Of a stretch of DNA of 64,000 bases, positions 26,736-35,132 are shown piece by piece (position 1 is the stretch's first letter; the number at the start of each line of letters is the position of its first letter). The DNA comes from Hasllibacter halocynthiae (GTDB lineage: Bacteria; Pseudomonadota; Alphaproteobacteria; Rhodobacterales; Rhodobacteraceae): contig NZ_PVTT01000001.1 in the NCBI RefSeq assembly GCF_003003095.1, positions 310,001 to 374,000 of the forward strand, read 5' to 3'. The notes beneath the pieces are model-generated. The model ran no database searches and was not told where the DNA came from. It saw only the letters and a list, made by a program, of their open reading frames with translations. A program made the position numbers and the translations under genes.

Positions 26736-27768
26736 GCGGCTGAGTCCTAGCGCACGGGCCCGCGCGGGCCATGGGGCGCGTCCCTGCCCCGAGGGGACAC
26801 CCGGTGCGCCATGGCCTGGGCCGGAAACGCGCAGGCGGCCGGATGACGGGCCTTCGGGCAGGGGGCCGGGCGGGCGCCCCTTGCGGAAGGTCCCGCCCCA
26901 GGACGAGGCATCCGGGCGTCCGGCGCGACTGATCCGCGCCAACGTGCCGCCCCCGAAAGGTCCGGCCGCCGGCATGCGCGCCCTGCCGTCCATCGTGTCC
27001 GCCGGCGAGGGCGGCAACCGGCAGATCGCCGCGCGAGCGCCCATGCCCCCGACGTGGTGCTGGCGGAGTGCTGGCGGCCCTTGCCCGGCCGTCGCCCGCG
27101 CGGCGGCCCCGAAGAACGCCCCTGGCTGCGGAGGACCGGCGGCCCCGCCCATTCGGGCCGTCCCGCCGTCCAATCGTTCCTCTGCGCTTCCGCCTGGCTT
27201 CCGCGTGCAGGCCCGCGCATGCGGCGGCGCCGCGCGCGCCTGCACGCCTGCGAGCAGGCAGCCTGCGCCTTCGAGCCTGCCCGCGTCCGCGCACGCCCAC
27301 TCCGCGCACGTTTATGCCCGGGGGGTGGGCCGAGGGGGGGCGGCCATTCGGCGAGGGCTTCGGACGGGCGAGCCGGCCCGAGACCGGCTGGGGGCGGGCG
27401 GGGGCCGCGATCATGGACTGCCATGCGGTGCGCCCGATCCCGCGCCCGCCTGCGGGCGTCGCGGCGTGCGGCGCGCCTTCCGGGTTCGGGGCTTGGGGGC
27501 CTGGGGGCGTGTTCGGTGGTCGGGTTCGCGACCGGGCTCGAGGGGGCGGGCTTCGAGGCAGGGATCGGAAGGCGGGGTTCGGGAGGCCGGGGCCAGGGCT
27601 GGGGCCGGCGCGGGGCGGGATGCGGGACGCCGCGGGGTCCGGCGGTCGGGGCGGCATGGAAGGCGGGGCGTCTTAGGGGCCCTGCCGCCGGTGAGGCGGG
27701 CAGGGGGCGGGCGATCTCGACCTTTGGCGGGCGGAGGCCTAGGCCGGGGCGGAAGAGGGAGGGATGCG
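26736..27768. other. 1-kb gene-free, extremely GC-rich stretch
   Basis: Long open frames run through this kilobase on both strands, but none shows a recognisable domain or family-like composition; they read as Arg/Pro/Gly/Ala-rich shadows. The part near 27,470-27,620 is G-rich with repeated GGGGGC and GGGCTTGGGGGCCTGGGGGC runs. It is unusually long for a gap in this otherwise compact backbone and could be a decayed gene. Confidence 0.5.
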
Positions 27769-28530
27769 ATGGGCGAGCGGACGGCGGGATTTCGGGCGCG
27801 GCTCGGCCGGGGCGGGCGGATGGCGGGGACGTTCCTGAAGACACCCGCGCCGGAGCTGGTCGAGGTGCTCGCGCTGTCGGGCCTGGACTTCCTCTGCCTC
27901 GATGCCGAGCACGCGCCCTTCGGGCGCAGGGAGATGGACCTCTGCTGCGGGATCGGGCGGGCGCTGGACCTGCCGATCCTCGTCCGCATCCCCGCCGCGC
28001 GGGAGGAGCACGCGCTGCAGGCCCTGGACGCGGGGGCGGTCGGCCTCGTGGTGCCGCACGTCCTGTCGGCCGGGCGGGCCGCGGCGATGGCGCGCGCGGC
28101 GCGCTTCGGGCGGGGCGGGCGCGGCTACGCGGGGTCCAGCCGCTGGGCGGGATGGGCGAGCCGGGCCATGCCGGACGTGCTGGCGCAGGACGCCGAGACC
28201 TGCGTGATCGCCCAGATCGAGGAGCCCGAGGGCGTCGAGGCGGCCCGCGAGATCGCCGGGACCCCCGGGATCGACGCGCTGTTCGTGGGGCCGGCGGACC
28301 TCTCGGTGGGATACGGGCACCAGTCCATCGACAACCCGGACGTCGCGGCCGCCTTCGCCGCCTGCCGCGAGGCGGCGGAGGCGGCGGGCGTGCCGCTCGC
28401 GACGTGGGTGCCGAACGCCGCGAAAGCGGCGGAGTGGGCGGACCGGGGCGTCACGGCCTTCGTCGTCGGGTCCGAGCACGCGTGGATGCTGGCCGGCGCG
28501 CGCGAGGCCGCGCGGATCGCGGACGGCTGA
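27769..28530 (+). CDS. HpcH/HpaI aldolase family protein
   Basis: The 253-residue protein matches class II HpcH/HpaI aldolases that cleave or form 2-oxo acids with a divalent metal: TFLKTPAPELVEVLA, LCLDAEHAPFG (catalytic His region), VRIPAAREEHALQALDAGA, CVIAQIEEPEGVEAA and GIDALFVGPADLSVGYG. GGAAGAGGGAGGGATGCG precedes the ATG. The substrate is not predictable. Confidence 0.93.
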   Translation: MGERTAGFRARLGRGGRMAGTFLKTPAPELVEVLALSGLDFLCLDAEHAPFGRREMDLCCGIGRALDLPILVRIPAAREEHALQALDAGAVGLVVPHVLSAGRAAAMARAARFGRGGRGYAGSSRWAGWASRAMPDVLAQDAETCVIAQIEEPEGVEAAREIAGTPGIDALFVGPADLSVGYGHQSIDNPDVAAAFAACREAAEAAGVPLATWVPNAAKAAEWADRGVTAFVVGSEHAWMLAGAREAARIADG

Positions 28531-28564
28531 GCGGCGCGCCCCCACGGCGGAGGGCGCGGCCCAC

Positions 28565-29521
28565 TCAGCGGCGCAGGTGCGCGAGGATCTGCGCGCGGAA
28601 CGCGTCGCGCAGGGCGGGCCGCTCCATCAGGAGCTCGTGCTCGCCGCCCTCGTGGAGCACGAGCCTGCCGCCGGGCCAGCGGGCCATGCGGCTGCGGATG
28701 CGGGCCGGATCGACGACCCGCTCGGCGGTGCCGAGGCCGGTCAGGCAGGGCACGTCCGGCGAGGGCGCGCGGTGGAGGCGGCGCATCTCGCGCAGCGCCT
28801 CCCATAGCCAGCCGAGCGAGGGGCCGCCCAGCGCCAGCGCGGGAACCTCGGCGGTCTGACGGCGCATCCAGTCGAGGGTCTCCTCGTCCGTGGTCAGCAT
28901 CCCCGCCTCGGCCGGCACGTCGGCGACGGGCGCGGGGCCCCGGCCCGGCGCGTAGCGGTTGGCCCGCCCCGTGCGCCCCGCGAGCCAGGAGAGGGCCCAG
29001 GCGAACGGCCGCTCGTGCCGGGCGATCTCGATCCCCCACATGGGCGCCGAGAAGGTGGCCGTCGCCACGGACAGCCCCTCGCCAAGCGCCCGCAGCCCGA
29101 TGCAGCCGCCCATGGAATGCGCGAGCAGGTGCCGCCGGCCGCCCCCGCAGAGCGAGACGAGCGCCGCGACGTCCCGCTGGTAGTCCTCGAAGCGCACGAC
29201 GTGGCCGAGGGCCGGGTCGCCGTCGAGCCGGTCCGAGAGGCCCTGTCCGCGCCAGTCGATGGCGAGGACGCGGAAACCCTCCGAAGCGAGCCAGAGCGCG
29301 GTGGGCCAGTACTTCTCGACGTATTCGGTGCGGCCGGGAAGAATCAGCACCTCCTCGGCGGCGTCCTGCGGGCCGACGAGGAGCGTGCGCAGCCGTACCC
29401 CGTCCGCCGCCCGTATCCAGCGCGCCCTCGTGGGCGCGTCGGGCTGCGGGTCGCCCGCGGGGGGGCGTGCGACCGCCCGGTGGAACGGCGCGTCGCCCGG
29501 AGAGGTCGCCTCGCCGTCCAC
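28565..29521 (-). CDS. Alpha/beta hydrolase (lysophospholipase/monoacylglycerol lipase-like)
   Basis: The 318-residue protein has the alpha/beta-hydrolase core with LILPGRTEYVEKYW, DWRGQGLS, the nucleophile elbow LLAHSMGGCIGLRAL, and the late GGEHELLMER containing the catalytic His. This is the PldB-type lysophospholipase layout. The first 30 residues are low complexity, so the true start could be further in. It converges with the aldolase gene. Confidence 0.88.
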   Translation of the reverse strand: MDGEATSPGDAPFHRAVARPPAGDPQPDAPTRARWIRAADGVRLRTLLVGPQDAAEEVLILPGRTEYVEKYWPTALWLASEGFRVLAIDWRGQGLSDRLDGDPALGHVVRFEDYQRDVAALVSLCGGGRRHLLAHSMGGCIGLRALGEGLSVATATFSAPMWGIEIARHERPFAWALSWLAGRTGRANRYAPGRGPAPVADVPAEAGMLTTDEETLDWMRRQTAEVPALALGGPSLGWLWEALREMRRLHRAPSPDVPCLTGLGTAERVVDPARIRSRMARWPGGRLVLHEGGEHELLMERPALRDAFRAQILAHLRR

Positions 29522-29538
29522 CGCCCGCGCCCCCCGCG

Positions 29539-29835
29539 TCAGGAGAGGGCCGAGCCCAGCTTCATCGCCTCGCCCATCGAGCCGTCGACCTTCAGCTTGC
29601 CGGTCATGAAGGCGGAGGTGGGGTTCATGTCGCCCTCGAGGATGGCGCGGAAGGTCTCCGCGTCGGCGGTCATGGTGACGTCGGCGTCTTCGCCCGCATC
29701 CGCCGCCTCGCGCGCGCCCTGCTGGTCGAGCATGATCGCGCCCTCGTCTTCGATCACGAACTTGGCGGAGCCGTCGAAGCCGCCGTCCAGCTTGGCGTTC
29801 AGCTTCCGCACGGCTTCGTCGATGACTTGGGACAT
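29539..29835 (-). CDS. SCP2 sterol-binding domain protein
   Basis: A 98-residue single-domain SCP2 protein: MSQVIDEAVRKLNAKLDGGF, KFVIEDEGAIMLD, DVTMTADAETFRAILEGDMN and the hallmark AFMTGKLKVDGSMGEAMKLG. Such proteins bind lipids in a hydrophobic pocket; the bacterial role is unclear. It lies 17 bases upstream of the lipase-like gene on the same strand and may be co-transcribed with it. Confidence 0.92.
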   Translation of the reverse strand: MSQVIDEAVRKLNAKLDGGFDGSAKFVIEDEGAIMLDQQGAREAADAGEDADVTMTADAETFRAILEGDMNPTSAFMTGKLKVDGSMGEAMKLGSALS

Positions 29836-29901
29836 GGGCTTGGGCCTTCCTTTGTCGGCGCGGGCCTTCCGCCCGGCGCGCGTGGGTCTATGTTGGGGGA
29901 T

Positions 29902-30564
29902 ATGGAACGGATCGCACCCCCGCCCAAGCGTGCCGTGGCGTCCCTTGCGCTGGCCGCTGCCCTGGCCGTCGCCGCCGCCGCGCCCGGCGGACCCGCGACG
30001 GCGCAGGACGCCCTTCCCGAGACGCTTCCCCATGCCTCGCCCGGCGGCGCCCCCGCCGCGGCGCCGGAGCGCCCCGCGCCCCGCGTGCCGGAGACGGCCG
30101 AGGAGCTGCTGGAGGCCTTGCGGATCGCGCCCGAGGGGCAGCACGACCGCATCGCCCAGCGGATCGAGCGCCTCTGGTCCCGGTCGGGCAGCCAGAGCGT
30201 CGACTACCTGCTGAAGCGGGGCCGCGACGCGCTGGAGGACCAGGATCCGGAGGCGGCGATCGACCATCTGTCGGCGGCGATAGACCACGCGCCGGACTTC
30301 GCGCAGCCCTATGTCGACCGGGCGGAGGCGTACTACCTGGCCGGGCGGCCGGGCCTCGCGCTCTACGACCTGCGCCGGGCGATCGAGCTGGAACCCCGGC
30401 ATTACGACGCGCTGGCGGGCATGGGCCTCGTCCTGTCGGAGCTGGACGAGCCCGAGATCGCCCTGGAGGCGCTGCGCGGCGCCCTGGCGATCCACCCGGC
30501 CTATCCCGACGTCGAGGCCCTGATCGAGATGATCGAGGCGGAGCTGCAGGGCACGCCGATCTGA
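29902..30564 (+). CDS. Secreted tetratricopeptide-repeat protein
   Basis: The 220-residue protein has a signal peptide (RAVASLALAAALAVAAAAPG), a Pro/Ala linker and three TPR units: DYLLKRGRDALEDQDPEAAI, AQPYVDRAEAYYLAGRPGLA and YDALAGMGLVLSELDEPEIA. It is probably a periplasmic adaptor. The ATG at 29,902 follows GGGGGAT; an ATG four codons upstream is less well placed. It lies 22 bases before the helicase gene. Confidence 0.87.
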   Translation: MERIAPPPKRAVASLALAAALAVAAAAPGGPATAQDALPETLPHASPGGAPAAAPERPAPRVPETAEELLEALRIAPEGQHDRIAQRIERLWSRSGSQSVDYLLKRGRDALEDQDPEAAIDHLSAAIDHAPDFAQPYVDRAEAYYLAGRPGLALYDLRRAIELEPRHYDALAGMGLVLSELDEPEIALEALRGALAIHPAYPDVEALIEMIEAELQGTPI

Positions 30565-30586
30565 CGGACCCCCGGAAGGGCATCCC

Positions 30587-33500
30587 ATGAGCAATCCAGA
30601 AGGACGGGTCACCGCCGTCCTCGGCCCCACCAACACCGGCAAGACGCACTACGCCATCGAGCGGATGCTCGCGCACGGCACGGGCGTCATCGGCCTGCCG
30701 CTGCGGCTGCTCGCGCGCGAGGTCTACGACCGCTGCGTCGCCGCGCGGGGGCCGAACGCCGTGGCGCTGGTGACGGGGGAGGAGCGGATCGTCCCCGCCC
30801 GCGCCCGCTACTGGGTCTGCACGGTCGAGGCGATGCCCATGGGGCAGGGGCACGACTTCCTTGCGGTGGACGAGATCCAGCTCTGCGCCGACCCCGAGCG
30901 GGGGCACGTCTTCACCGACCGCCTCCTGCACGCGCGGGGGCGGCACGAGACGCTGCTCCTGGGGGCGGACACGATGGCCCCGGCGATCCGCGCCCTGGTG
31001 CCGCGCGCCCAGTTCCTGCGGCGCGAGCGGTTCAGCACCCTGACCTACACGGGCGAGAAGAAGATCAGCCGCATGAAGCCGCGCAGCGCCATCGTCGGCT
31101 TCTCGGTCGAGAACGTCTACGCCATCGCCGAGCTGCTGCGCCGGCAGCGGGGCGGGGCGGCCGTCGTGATGGGCGCGCTGAGCCCCCGGACGCGCAACGC
31201 GCAGGTGGAGATGTACCAGGCGGGCGAGGTCGACTTCCTCGTCGCGACGGACGCGATCGGGATGGGCCTGAACCTCGACGTGGATCACGTCGCGTTCTCC
31301 TCCACGCGCAAGTTCGACGGCACGCGGATGCGCCCCCTCCAGCCGGGCGAGCTGGCGCAGATCGCGGGGCGCGCGGGGCGGCACACGGCGAACGGCACCT
31401 TCGGGGTGACGGGCGAGGCGGCGCCGCTGGACCCCGAGGTGGTCGAGGCGATCGAGGAATCGCGCTTCCTGCCCGTGCGCAAGCTGCAATGGCGCAGCAG
31501 CGACCTGCGCTTCGGATCGGTCGGCGCGCTGCTCGCCTCGCTCCAGCAGCGGACGGAGAACCCCTGGCTCTCGCGCACGCGGGACACGGACGACCTGTCC
31601 GCGCTGAAGGCGCTGGCCGAGGACGCGGAGGTGCGCCGCCGCGTCCGCGCGCCGGCGGATGTCCGCCTTCTCTGGGACGTGTGCACGATCCCGGACTTCC
31701 GCGGCATCGGCCCGGGGGAGCATGCGGCGATCCTGACCACCATCTTCGGCCACCTGGGCGAGCTGGGGCGCGTGCCGGACGACTGGTTCGCGCGCCAGGT
31801 CAAGCGGACGGACCGGGTCGACGGGGACATCGACACGCTGTCCAAGCGCCTCGCCTACGTGCGGACTTGGACCTATGTCGCCCAGCGCGCCGGCTGGCTG
31901 GATCAAGGCGAGCATTGGCGCGGCGAGACGCGCGCGGTAGAGGACAGGCTGTCGGACGCGCTGCACGAGGCGCTGACCCGGCGATTCGTGGATCGGCGGA
32001 CGTCCGTCCTGCTGAAGCGCTTGAAGCAGAAGGAGGCCATCGTGGCCGAGGTGAACGCGGAAGGCGAGGTCATCGTCGAAGGGCAGCCCCTGGGCCGGCT
32101 GGAGGGGTTCCGCTTCCGCCCGGCGAAGGGCGGCGGCGACGCGGGCGAGGCCAAGGCCGCCCGCCAGGCGGCAGCGCAGGTCGTGGGCCCGCAGATCGCG
32201 CGGCTGGCGGACCGGTTCTACAACGCCCCGGACACCGAGATGGACGTGACCGAGCAGGGCGGCCTGATGTGGGGCGACCAGGCGGTCGGCAAGCTCGTCC
32301 GCGGCGACGATCCGCTGTCGCCGAAGGTGCATCCCTTCGTGGACGACGGCGCGGAGGCGGAGGTGCGGGACAAGGTCGCGCGGCGGCTGCAGCACTTCGT
32401 GGACCGGCGGGTCGCCGCCCTCTTCGAGCCCCTGATCGCGATGCGGAAGGACGAGGCGCTGACCGGCCTCGCCCGTGGGTTCGCCTTCCGGCTGGTCGAG
32501 AACCTCGGCGTGATCCCCCGCGGCGACGTCGCGCGCGAGGTTAAGGAGCTGGGGCAGGAGGATCGCGCGCTCCTGCGGAGGCACAAGGTGCGGTTCGGGC
32601 AGTTCACCGTGTTCGTGCCGGACCTGCTGAAGCCCGCGCCGACGCGCCTGCGGCTGGTGCTGTGGGCGCTGTCGAAGGGTCTGGACGAGTTTCCCGAGGC
32701 CCCGCCGCCGGGCCTGGTGACGATCCCCGCCGAGAAGGGGGCGGCGCCCGGCTACTACGCGATGGCCGGCTATCGCGCCGCCGGAGAGCGGGCGGTCCGG
32801 ATCGACATGCTCGAGCGGCTGGCCGACATGATCCGCGGGGAGGACACACGCGGCGGCTTCGAGGCGAAGGCCGACATGCTGTCGATCACCGGGATGACCC
32901 TGGAGGGCTTCGCCGACCTGATGCGCGGCCTCGGCTACAAGGCCGAGCGCGGCGAGCGCCCGAAGCTCCGCGCCGGACGCCCGCCGGCCGAGCGGCCGGG
33001 CGAGACCCCCGGCGAGCGGCCGGGCGAGCTGCCGGACGTTCCCACCGGGCCCGACCGTCCCGACCCTATGCCCGAGCCCGCGCCCGGCCCGGATCTGCCC
33101 CCCACCCCGGCCGGCCCCCCGGGCACCATGGAGGCCCCTGCCGAACCCACCGCGGACGGGGATGCCGCGCGCGAGGACGGGGGGGAGGCCGTGGACGCCG
33201 CGCGCGCCGAGCAGGCCGTCGAGGAGGAGGCGCGCGGGGCCGCGCCGGCCCCAGGCGGGCCCGAAGAGGCCGCGGCGGGTTCGCAGGCGGGCGAGGGGGC
33301 TGCGCCCTCCGGCGGGGGGGCCGCGGTGTCCGACGCCTCCACCGGGTCCGAGGCGGAGGCGCCCGCGGAGGCCGAGAGGGAGGTGTTCTACACCTTCACC
33401 TGGGCCGGAAGCCGCCCGAACCGCCAGGGGCGCCGCCCGCAGGGCCAGGAAAAGGGCCGGTCCCAGGGCAGGCAGGCGAAGGGGCCGAAGGGCAAGGGCG

Positions 33501-33610
33501 CCCAGGGCGGCAAGCCCAAGACCTACGCCGCCGCGCCGGACCGGCGCAGCAAGGACCGGATCGATCCCGACAACCCGTTCGCTGCCGCGCTGGCCGGCCT
33601 GAAGAAGTAG
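30587..33610 (+). CDS. Suv3-like superfamily 2 RNA helicase with disordered tail
   Basis: The 1007-residue protein has the Suv3-type helicase core: Walker A GPTNTGKT (13-20), the DEIQ box (about residue 95), LVATDAIGMGLNLDVD and QIAGRAGRH. Mitochondrial Suv3 unwinds RNA in the degradosome, and alphaproteobacterial relatives are presumed to do RNA turnover. From about residue 800 the sequence becomes Pro/Ala/Glu-rich repeats (PGETPGERPGE), then a basic Gly/Gln/Lys tail (GRQAKGPKGKGAQGGK) that could bind RNA. The S4 RNA-binding gene follows one base later. Confidence 0.9.
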   Translation: MSNPEGRVTAVLGPTNTGKTHYAIERMLAHGTGVIGLPLRLLAREVYDRCVAARGPNAVALVTGEERIVPARARYWVCTVEAMPMGQGHDFLAVDEIQLCADPERGHVFTDRLLHARGRHETLLLGADTMAPAIRALVPRAQFLRRERFSTLTYTGEKKISRMKPRSAIVGFSVENVYAIAELLRRQRGGAAVVMGALSPRTRNAQVEMYQAGEVDFLVATDAIGMGLNLDVDHVAFSSTRKFDGTRMRPLQPGELAQIAGRAGRHTANGTFGVTGEAAPLDPEVVEAIEESRFLPVRKLQWRSSDLRFGSVGALLASLQQRTENPWLSRTRDTDDLSALKALAEDAEVRRRVRAPADVRLLWDVCTIPDFRGIGPGEHAAILTTIFGHLGELGRVPDDWFARQVKRTDRVDGDIDTLSKRLAYVRTWTYVAQRAGWLDQGEHWRGETRAVEDRLSDALHEALTRRFVDRRTSVLLKRLKQKEAIVAEVNAEGEVIVEGQPLGRLEGFRFRPAKGGGDAGEAKAARQAAAQVVGPQIARLADRFYNAPDTEMDVTEQGGLMWGDQAVGKLVRGDDPLSPKVHPFVDDGAEAEVRDKVARRLQHFVDRRVAALFEPLIAMRKDEALTGLARGFAFRLVENLGVIPRGDVAREVKELGQEDRALLRRHKVRFGQFTVFVPDLLKPAPTRLRLVLWALSKGLDEFPEAPPPGLVTIPAEKGAAPGYYAMAGYRAAGERAVRIDMLERLADMIRGEDTRGGFEAKADMLSITGMTLEGFADLMRGLGYKAERGERPKLRAGRPPAERPGETPGERPGELPDVPTGPDRPDPMPEPAPGPDLPPTPAGPPGTMEAPAEPTADGDAAREDGGEAVDAARAEQAVEEEARGAAPAPGGPEEAAAGSQAGEGAAPSGGGAAVSDASTGSEAEAPAEAEREVFYTFTWAGSRPNRQGRRPQGQEKGRSQGRQAKGPKGKGAQGGKPKTYAAAPDRRSKDRIDPDNPFAAALAGLKK

Positions 33611-33611
33611 T

Positions 33612-34004
33612 TTGGAGGGGCCGCGCGAGACGCAGCGGTTGGACCGCTGGCTCTTCTTCTGCCGCTTCTTCAAGACCCGTGGCCTCGCCGCGCGCCTGGT
33701 CCAGGAGGGACGCGTCAGGATTGACGGCGAGGCCACGGGCAAGCCCCATCGCGGCGTCGCCCCGGGTGACACGCTGACCTTTCCCCAGGGCCGCCGGGTG
33801 CGCGTCGTACGCGTCCTGTCGCTGCCGCCCCGGCGCGGTCCCGCCCCCGAGGCGCGGGCCTGCTACGAGGATCTGTCCCCCCCGCCGCCGCCCCGCCCGG
33901 ACCACGTTCCCGATGCGCCCCGCCGCGAGGAAGGCGGCCGCCCCACCGGGCGCGACCGCAGGAGGATGGACCGATTGCGCGGTGAGGGGCCGGGGGGCGG
34001 TTGA
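33612..34004 (+). CDS. RNA-binding S4 domain protein (Hsp15/HslR-like)
   Basis: The 130-residue protein has the S4 domain (QRLDRWLFFCRFFKTRGLAA, VQEGRVRIDG, VAPGDTLTF) and a Pro/Arg-rich disordered tail. HslR binds stalled 50S subunits carrying peptidyl-tRNA. The best start is a TTG one base after the helicase stop; no ATG fits the S4 domain. It is thus almost certainly co-translated with the helicase. Confidence 0.88.
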   Translation: MEGPRETQRLDRWLFFCRFFKTRGLAARLVQEGRVRIDGEATGKPHRGVAPGDTLTFPQGRRVRVVRVLSLPPRRGPAPEARACYEDLSPPPPPRPDHVPDAPRREEGGRPTGRDRRRMDRLRGEGPGGG

Positions 34005-34097
34005 ACCCCGCCCGGGCGGTGGATACGTCCCATCGCGAGAAGCGGCGGCGCCGACGCAAGCGGCAGCGCCGACGACCGCCGAGCCGAAGGGACGCAG

Positions 34098-34433
34098 ATG
34101 ACCTACGTCGTCACCGAGAACTGCATCGCCTGCAAGTACACCGATTGCGTCGAGGTGTGCCCCGTGGACTGCTTCTACGAGGGCGAGAACGCCCTCGTGA
34201 TCCACCCGGACGAGTGCATCGACTGCGGCGTCTGCGAGCCGGAATGCCCCGCCGATGCGATCCGGCCCGACACCGAGCCGGACATGGAGAAATGGGTCGA
34301 GTTCAACCGCAAGTACTCGGAGATCTGGCCGGTCATCATCACGAAGAAGGACCCGCTCCCCTCCGCCGAGGAGATGGACGGCAAGCCCGGCAAGATGGAG
34401 CTCTTCTCCGAGGAGGCCGGCGAGGGCGGCTGA
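34098..34433 (+). CDS. fdxA: Ferredoxin FdxA (3Fe-4S/4Fe-4S)
   Basis: The 111-residue ferredoxin has the FdxA N-terminus [20 protein letters not shown], with CPVDCFYEG, then the 4Fe-4S motif [12 protein letters not shown], and the long C-terminal extension of the 7Fe type ([15 protein letters not shown]). It shuttles electrons in the cytosol. It sits just before carD, a frequent alphaproteobacterial order. Confidence 0.97.
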   Translation: MTYVVTENCIACKYTDCVEVCPVDCFYEGENALVIHPDECIDCGVCEPECPADAIRPDTEPDMEKWVEFNRKYSEIWPVIITKKDPLPSAEEMDGKPGKMELFSEEAGEGG

Positions 34434-34597
34434 GCGGCCCCCCCCTATTCCCGCCCGCGGGACCGTCCCCCGGGCGTGGCTGGGGGCCTGCGGCCTTCCC
34501 GAGGGGGCCCGACGTCCGCGACGGGCGGGCTCCCTTGGGGCGGGGCGCGATCCGTGATACCGGCCCGCTTCACCATACCCCGGAGGACCATCCCCGA

Positions 34598-35122
34598 ATG
34601 GCCAAGAAACGTGCTTTCGAGATCGGCGAGAATGTCGTCTATCCCGCCCACGGCGTCGGCACCATCACCGGAATCGAGACCCAGGAGGTCGCGGGAACCG
34701 AGATGGAGCTGTTCGTCGTCGATTTCGCCAAGGACAAGATGACCCTGCGCGTCCCCACCGCGAAGGCCGAGGCCGTCGGCATGCGCGCCCTCGCGGCCGG
34801 GGACATCGTGGACAAGGCGATGAAGACCCTGAAGGGCAAGGCCCGCGTGAAGAAGGCGATGTGGTCGCGCCGCGCCCAAGAATACGAGCAGAAGATCAAC
34901 TCGGGCGATCTCATCGCCATCGCCGAGGTGGTGCGCGACCTGCACCGGACGGACGACCAGCGCGAGCAGTCCTATTCCGAGCGGCAGCTCTACGAGGCCG
35001 CGCTGGAGCGGCTGACGCGCGAGATCGCCGCCGCCAAGGACATCCCCGAGGATCAGGCCGGGTCCGAGATCCAGTCCGTCCTGGCGTCCCGCGCGCCCGC
35101 GACCCCGCCCGCCGAAGCCTGA
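34598..35122 (+). CDS. carD: CarD family transcriptional regulator
   Basis: The 174-residue protein has the RNA-polymerase-interacting Tudor-like domain (FEIGENVVYPAHGVGTITG, EMELFVVDFAKDKMTLRVP) and a helical DNA-binding C-terminal domain (KKAMWSRRAQEYEQKINSGD, SYSERQLYEAALERL). CarD stabilises open promoter complexes, mainly at rRNA and housekeeping promoters. CGGAGGA precedes the ATG. It converges on the antiporter gene with a ten-base gap. Confidence 0.97.
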   Translation: MAKKRAFEIGENVVYPAHGVGTITGIETQEVAGTEMELFVVDFAKDKMTLRVPTAKAEAVGMRALAAGDIVDKAMKTLKGKARVKKAMWSRRAQEYEQKINSGDLIAIAEVVRDLHRTDDQREQSYSERQLYEAALERLTREIAAAKDIPEDQAGSEIQSVLASRAPATPPAEA

Positions 35123-35132
35123 GGCGGGCCCC

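Noticed and set aside
29888-33772. A 1294-codon minus-strand frame across the Suv3-like helicase
   Set aside because: Antisense shadow of the helicase; His/Gln/Leu-rich with no domain.
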